DNA of 7,075 bases from a bacterium (lineage in GTDB: Bacteria; Bacillota; Clostridia; Christensenellales; CAG-138). Under the pieces are notes generated by a model. It ran no database searches, had not been told where the DNA came from, and saw nothing but the letters and a program-made list of their open reading frames with translations. This document shows, piece by piece, positions 4,601 through 7,075 of this stretch (position 1 is the first letter of the stretch; each line of letters starts with the position of its first letter). The translations under genes were made by a program, and so were the position numbers. The stretch covers positions 1-7,075 of the forward strand of contig JAQXRK010000116.1 of NCBI GenBank assembly GCA_029218485.1. The letters run 5' to 3'.

Positions 4601-7075
4601 GGCCGGGCCTGCATCACCTCGGATATGGCCGCGCAGTTCTTCGGCGCGTACGGCTATGATGCAACGGCCGCGCCCGGGAACCAGTTCGGCTACAGCTACA
4701 ACGATATCCATACGCTGTTCTACGCAAACGGCAGCACCCGAACCAATTTCTGCATGGACGTCAACGGGGGCGTGGTGCAGGAGGCGCAGGTCGTGCAGCT
4801 GTACACCAGCAACGGCACGGATGCGCAGCTGTTCCGCGTCCGGGACGCCGGGAACGGCTATTCCTTCCTGACGCCCCTCGGCAACAGCGCGTTCTATGTC
4901 AACGCCTATGGCTATGCCACCGGGGATCCCTCGACCACGCAGCTGAAGCTCTCCGCCTCGTCCAATGCGAACTCCCAGTGGCGGGTGGATACCGGCGCCG
5001 ACGGCAGAACGACCTTCTGGTCGGCCATCGCGCCCGACGATCAGGTCATCGACCTGAACAACGCGAGCATGGTCAAAGGTGGCAGGCTGCAGCTGTGGCA
5101 CTCCACCGGCGGCGCCCGGTACTGGTATATGGTGCAGCAGTACCGCATCTCCAACAACAGCGTCTCCGAGCAAAACGCCGACGGCACCTGGAGGATCGGC
5201 CTGACCCCGGAATCGAACGGCGACATCGTCTGCTACTATCTGCCCGGCATGCAGGATACGGTCTCCAACGTGACGGAAACCGCGCTGGCGAGCACGGGCT
5301 TCTGGGAGGTCTCGGTGCGCGACGACGGGCATCTGGTCTATTCCGACGGCGAGCTCGGCCGGATGGTGCAGACCGTGGCCAACGGCGGCGAAGCCACCGT
5401 CACCGTGCTGAACGCGGACGGCGTGCTCTGGTCCTGCGTTGGGAAAAACGGGGAGCCGTTCGCCGTGGAGAGCACGCAGAGCGACGGCTGCACCACGTTC
5501 GTCATCAGCGGTATCACCCAGCCCGTCGAGGTCGTGGCCACCCTCGCCAACCCGGAATTCACGGTGCAGTATTACGGCAATATCCTGCGGTATGCCACCG
5601 GGGGCAGCAACGCGCTGAAGGTCATCGACACCTCCGGCAAGGTCCTGCCCACAAACGGCGGCAGTATGGCCACGCGCAGCCTGTATCTGGAGGGCACGGG
5701 CCAGAACACGGGCCAGAACGCCGGCGATGCGGCGCAGCTCTACCGCGTTGCGACCACCACCGAGCTGACGAAGCTGTACAGCGACGGGACGTACCATTTC
5801 TATGAGTCGCCCGGGCTGATGTATTTCAACAAGCTCAAGGACAACGAAAGCTATACCCTGTCGGAGATCTGGGTGCTGAAGCCCGGCAAAGACGCGGCCA
5901 GCATGGACCGGGACGACTGGGAGATCCATGTCTGCGCGGACGACACGGCCTTCACCAACGAGGCCGGCCAGGCCGTGGGGAATACGATCCTCATCAGCGA
6001 CGGCGCGGTGATCCGCCTGGTGTCGGATGTGAGCGAAGGCAACTACCACAACGGCACCACCTTCTATGACTACAACATCTCCGACGGCCAGAACAGCGAC
6101 GGCCGCTGGCGCACCGGCATCACCGGCATCAACAGCGAGAGCAACTACGGCACCAGCTCCAACGGCCAGCGCAACTGGCGCTCCGGTTCGGATATCCTCG
6201 CCTTCGGCAACGCCAACTGCGGCACCGGCATGTCCGGCTACCTGTTTGACGGCGGTCCGCTGAACAAGTACAACGGTACCACCTCGAACTATACGGGCAA
6301 AAACGCCAGCTACGGCGGCGCGACCTTCGGCCTCGCCAAGAGCCTGAACAGCGACGGCACCATCCGCTACAACGAGTGGATCGTAGCGCCGAGGCTGTTC
6401 AACGACGGCGACGCCACCGGCAAGCAGACCTATGCCAACAGCTCGCTGACCTTCGACCGGGTGGGCGATACCTATACCCTGAGCGCGGCAACCTTGAAGA
6501 ACTCCAACGGGCAGAGCAACACGCTCAGCGGCCTGCAGTATTTCTTCAACCCCTCGCCGTATGCCGGCAAGACCTACACGCACATCTTCACGAACAACTT
6601 CTGGCCGATGGATCGCGCGGCCGGGCGGACGGATGCGCTGTGGGGCAGGCACGGCGCGCCGGGCAGCTTCCAGGGCTTTACCGAAACGAACGGCTACAAC
6701 TGGTCCAGCCTTGCGGCGAACTTCCCGGAGAGCGACGACGGCAACAACCACAACTGGTTCTTCGGCATGAATTTTGCCATCAACTTCAACCTGACGGCGG
6801 ATTACGAGGGCCCGCTGGAGTATTACTTCTTCGGCGACGACGACCTCTGGGTGTTCCTCGATGGACAGCTCGTCTGCGATATCGGCGGCGTCCACAGCTC
6901 CATCGGCGAGTATGTCAACCTGCGGGACTACCTGCCCGTTGGCTCCGCCGGCCAGCACACGCTGAGCTTCTTCTACACCGAGCGCGGCGCCTCCGGCTCC
7001 ACCTGCTGGATGAGCTTCACGCTGCCCTCCGTCTCGAGCGCCACCACCGCCCGCGATACCGGCAGCCTGCAGATC
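1637..7075 (+). CDS. Giant multidomain surface protein: His/Cys repeats, CHAP hydrolase, ricin-like lectin, fibro-slime domain (3' end outside window)
   Basis: The frame is open from ATG 1637 to the right edge (1,813 residues, no stop). The N-terminus is basic (RRPRRRWNR, 20-28), then a hydrophobic helix (29-50) ending in TVYALILPAITME (41-53), a signature recurring in clostridial secreted giants. Domains in order: H-x-H-x3-C repeats (62-347); CHAP-type amidase/peptidase (about 376-545; Cys423, His497, Glu519, Asn521); two further H-x-H-x3-C units (556-582); Gln/Glu/Pro hinge (584-597); beta-rich region with ARFFDIQLLLDG (659-670); duplicated 'VYIDxAW' and 'YYLP' modules (756-1303) with a ricin-like beta-trefoil inserted (1030-1170); a conserved linker (1309-1470); and a fibro-slime domain (about 1470-1797). 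The last residues, TGSLQI, may begin a Cna-B-type repeat. Expected to be exported and surface-held, binding glycans and cleaving peptidoglycan or peptides. The start is uncertain: ATG 1637 has AGAGAGG only 3 nt away, and ATG 1649 (MKQN) is the in-frame alternative. The C-terminal anchor is not visible. Confidence 0.92.
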   Translation, partial: MNAAMKQNCLQGADRYIKSRRPRRRWNRVVTGLAAVVVFCTVYALILPAITMEQEQCEIPEHTHDLSCYEQVTSAPRTVLSCSRESLNIHNHTSACYDGNGEPVCGYADFVVHTHDDSCYDANGDLWCPLPQIRTHAHGESCVPAAPAPEEHIHTEACFTLTRGALICTEAESDGHVHGEGCYTESTSLICTLPESEEHQHTEGCYETLRELTCTLPEAQGHAHADSCYAWEEALTCGQTDGSAGGETPAAPAETPAEPVPVCGRREILLHKHTDACFSHGTLICGKTQVLEHVHNADCFTVVDAPADTETLTCGLAESGEHRHSALCYGTWTLVCTQEEHAHSAICYADPTADVETAKVWERTIAGAKLTGEWRQDLLAIARTQLGYTESTKNFIIDEKDGVTRKGYTRYGAWYGSPYSAWCAIYVSFCLHYAGVPEAQFPISAGCQNWIDQLSREPFNLYRPARSVNADGVQETYVPSAGDLIFFSFDQNGISHHVGIVAELIPATGSSPARVKTIEGNSSNRVRYETYDLDSPVILGYGLLPEQTFFCGMQGHVHGQACTDSEGQTVCGLPEHVHTKDCEAPQEEPQEVPQEAPAALHFTGPDYSVEVRYSADALPEGVVLAVAEIPADSEAYQQYYAASVAAMEVAEAEETVLFARFFDIQLLLDGQEIEPAAPVSVTITYAEPVETGEAVNCQAVHFTEEGPELLAVETANPDADTTSFTHTQDGFSVVGNVVTAPSNDSAVDNGPDALPVDYYVYIDDAWTCVGSTRTGWYGDYGTSSWDDATRDYITAAQAESVLGQYGFSAADENPARRIAYQIVVSENIYSDTSSYWNDQANGGQTVIPLSRHSGHVGYRVYYLPHNAQPITKTDFAGLPAADNAFYTVRVYDAKGVLLANEIVEKGSSFTYADPSGATTAWLAAYGNGSVAAIDGSSFTLTDIASPVTVSPKAGDTGSHSVTFKVYIDGAWQVVGSLPYYYTGVAGDSGRACITSDMAAQFFGAYGYDATAAPGNQFGYSYNDIHTLFYANGSTRTNFCMDVNGGVVQEAQVVQLYTSNGTDAQLFRVRDAGNGYSFLTPLGNSAFYVNAYGYATGDPSTTQLKLSASSNANSQWRVDTGADGRTTFWSAIAPDDQVIDLNNASMVKGGRLQLWHSTGGARYWYMVQQYRISNNSVSEQNADGTWRIGLTPESNGDIVCYYLPGMQDTVSNVTETALASTGFWEVSVRDDGHLVYSDGELGRMVQTVANGGEATVTVLNADGVLWSCVGKNGEPFAVESTQSDGCTTFVISGITQPVEVVATLANPEFTVQYYGNILRYATGGSNALKVIDTSGKVLPTNGGSMATRSLYLEGTGQNTGQNAGDAAQLYRVATTTELTKLYSDGTYHFYESPGLMYFNKLKDNESYTLSEIWVLKPGKDAASMDRDDWEIHVCADDTAFTNEAGQAVGNTILISDGAVIRLVSDVSEGNYHNGTTFYDYNISDGQNSDGRWRTGITGINSESNYGTSSNGQRNWRSGSDILAFGNANCGTGMSGYLFDGGPLNKYNGTTSNYTGKNASYGGATFGLAKSLNSDGTIRYNEWIVAPRLFNDGDATGKQTYANSSLTFDRVGDTYTLSAATLKNSNGQSNTLSGLQYFFNPSPYAGKTYTHIFTNNFWPMDRAAGRTDALWGRHGAPGSFQGFTETNGYNWSSLAANFPESDDGNNHNWFFGMNFAINFNLTADYEGPLEYYFFGDDDLWVFLDGQLVCDIGGVHSSIGEYVNLRDYLPVGSAGQHTLSFFYTERGASGSTCWMSFTLPSVSSATTARDTGSLQI
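1820..2677 (+). repeat. Array of twelve H-x-H-x3-C units in the surface protein
   Basis: Within the giant protein, His pairs and a Cys recur with invariant H-x-H-x3-C spacing. The Cys residues fall at 68, 96, 119, 142, 158, 182, 205, 228, 277, 299, 328 and 347. Between units lies, with few exceptions, one further Cys (82, 105, 128, 168, 191, 214, 237, 263, 285, 314, 336), often in an LIC or LTC context and often followed by Gly, Thr or Pro. The typical unit is about 23 residues. The pattern would suit metal binding (for example zinc) or disulfide ladders outside the cell; neither is proven. A Pro/Ala/Thr-rich break (about 242-262) interrupts the array. DNA similarity between units is low, so these are old protein-level repeats. 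Confidence 0.9.
2762..3271 (+). other. CHAP-type cysteine hydrolase domain within the surface protein
   Basis: Residues about 376-545 of the giant protein start with LLAIARTQLGYTEST and include a YSAWCAIYVSFCLHYAGVPE segment with the likely nucleophile Cys423. The PSAGDLIFF motif (479-487) precedes HHVGIVAEL with His497, and TIEGNSSNRV supplies Glu519 and Asn521. This order (Cys, GD-hydrophobic, His, E-x-N) matches the CHAP family of the NlpC/P60 superfamily, which cleaves peptidoglycan amide bonds. All expected catalytic residues are present, so activity is plausible. The substrate cannot be read from sequence, and related domains also occur in adhesins without shown lytic function. Confidence 0.85.
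3302..3382 (+). repeat. Two further H-x-H-x3-C units after the CHAP domain
   Basis: Residues 556-562 (HVHGQAC) and 576-582 (HVHTKDC) repeat the same spacing as the N-terminal array, with the intervening Cys571 and a leading Cys551. They directly follow the hydrolase domain and precede a Gln/Glu/Pro-rich hinge containing repeated PQE. The array is therefore split by the CHAP domain rather than simply N-terminal to it. Confidence 0.9.
3902..4492 (+). repeat. First copy of a duplicated two-part beta module in the surface protein
   Basis: Part 1 (residues 756-821) has DYYVYIDDAWTCVGS, then RDYITAAQAESVLGQYGFSA. Part 2 (861-952) begins YYLP and ends with a SFTLTDIASPVTVSP strand pattern. Both parts recur downstream in the same order (4514-4726 and 5234-5545). 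The part 1 type resembles small 'VYVDGxW ... YITxxQ ... YGF' modules of clostridial surface proteins, whose role is not established. Confidence 0.7.
4514..5545 (+). repeat. Second copy of the beta module, split by a beta-trefoil
   Basis: Part 1' (residues 960-1030) has TFKVYIDGAWQVVGS and RACITSDMAAQFFGAYGYDA, aligning with part 1 of the first copy. Part 2' (1200-1303) begins YYLP and ends FVISGITQPVEVVATL, aligning with part 2. In the first copy the parts are separated by about 40 residues; here they are separated by about 170, and the extra length is the ricin-like domain. The flank before YYLP (IGLTPESNGDIVC) also resembles VIPLSRHSGHVGYRV in the first copy. Confidence 0.65.
4724..5146 (+). 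other. Ricin-type beta-trefoil lectin-like domain within the surface protein
   Basis: Residues about 1030-1170 show three similar lobes, each ending in a Q-x-W-like motif: AQLFRV (1062-1067), SQWRV (1114-1118) and ARYWYMV (1160-1166). Each is preceded by a hydrophobic-acidic strand and a QL-type strand (VVQLYTS, TQLKLSA, RLQLWHS). This is the layout of ricin B-type carbohydrate-binding domains. The aromatic residue of the first motif is Phe and the last lacks the Gln, so the repeats are degenerate. Glycan binding is likely but the ligand is unknown. Confidence 0.75.
6044..7027 (+). other. Fibro-slime (PA14-like) domain within the surface protein
   Basis: Residues about 1470-1797 begin with GTTFYDYNISDGQ and end with the hallmark stretch YYFFGDDDLWVFLDGQLVCD, then IGGVHSS, then LSFFYTERGASGSTCWMSFT. 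These segments match the fibro-slime family as recalled from Dictyostelium spore-coat and bacterial surface proteins, a PA14-related beta-barrel usually tied to carbohydrate binding. The preceding region (1309-1470, with SPGLMYFNKL and LSEIWVLKPGKD) is a regular companion of this domain in clostridial proteins. The domain appears complete before the window ends. Confidence 0.85.

Noticed and set aside
3864..4871. Open frame of 335 codons on the + strand in another frame inside the surface protein gene
   Set aside because: The product is Arg/Ser/Thr/Pro-rich low complexity, as expected for a shifted reading of GC-rich coding DNA. The overlapping frame encodes the conserved module and trefoil motifs.
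1490..6958. Very long (about 1,800 codons) open frame on the - strand opposite the surface protein
   Set aside because: It mirrors the + strand gene. Strong G/C preference at third positions removes stop codons from one antisense frame. Its product is a monotonous Val/Ala/Arg/Gly/Asp composition with no recognisable domain, while the + strand product shows clear domains and catalytic motifs throughout.

Overview
The window is a GC-rich bacterial segment, most plausibly from a gut-type member of the Clostridia (Bacillota). This rests on three things: strong GC preference at third codon positions, Gram-positive-style ribosome-binding sites, and a giant surface protein of a kind typical of that group. 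Clear features are all on the + strand. No tRNA, rRNA, CRISPR array or insertion sequence was seen.

Layout. (1) 2-220: the 3' end of an unrelated upstream gene, possibly an NAD(P)-dependent, DapB-like oxidoreductase. A strong rho-independent terminator follows at 257-288. (2) 221-585: a non-coding interval holding that terminator, a second weaker hairpin, an AT-rich promoter region with an extended -10 element (406-434), and a partly structured leader of about 145 nt. (3) 586-1041: a 151-residue, charged, coiled-coil-like cytoplasmic protein of unknown function. (4) 1038-1628: a type I signal peptidase that overlaps the previous gene by four bases (ATGA). (5) 1637 to the right edge: the first 1,813 residues of a giant secreted or surface protein, starting 8 nt after the peptidase stop.

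The giant protein reads in order: basic N-terminus and signal/anchor helix; twelve H-x-H-x3-C units with interspersed extra Cys; a CHAP-type cysteine hydrolase domain with a plausible Cys/His/Glu/Asn set; two more H-x-H-x3-C units; a Glu/Pro hinge; a beta-rich 'ARFFDI' region; a tandem duplicated beta module whose second copy carries an inserted ricin-like beta-trefoil; a conserved linker region; and a fibro-slime (PA14-like) domain. The open frame continues past the window, so the C-terminal anchor, if there is one, is not visible.

The last three genes look like one transcription unit: a membrane signal peptidase, probably tied to processing of the giant product; a small coiled-coil partner translated in coupling with it; and a multidomain surface protein combining a potential cell-wall or peptide hydrolase, a potential metal- or disulfide-rich Cys/His array, and carbohydrate-binding modules. 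The individual domain types are known. The co-transcribed three-gene arrangement and the split His/Cys array flanking a hydrolase are the least explained and most interesting parts.
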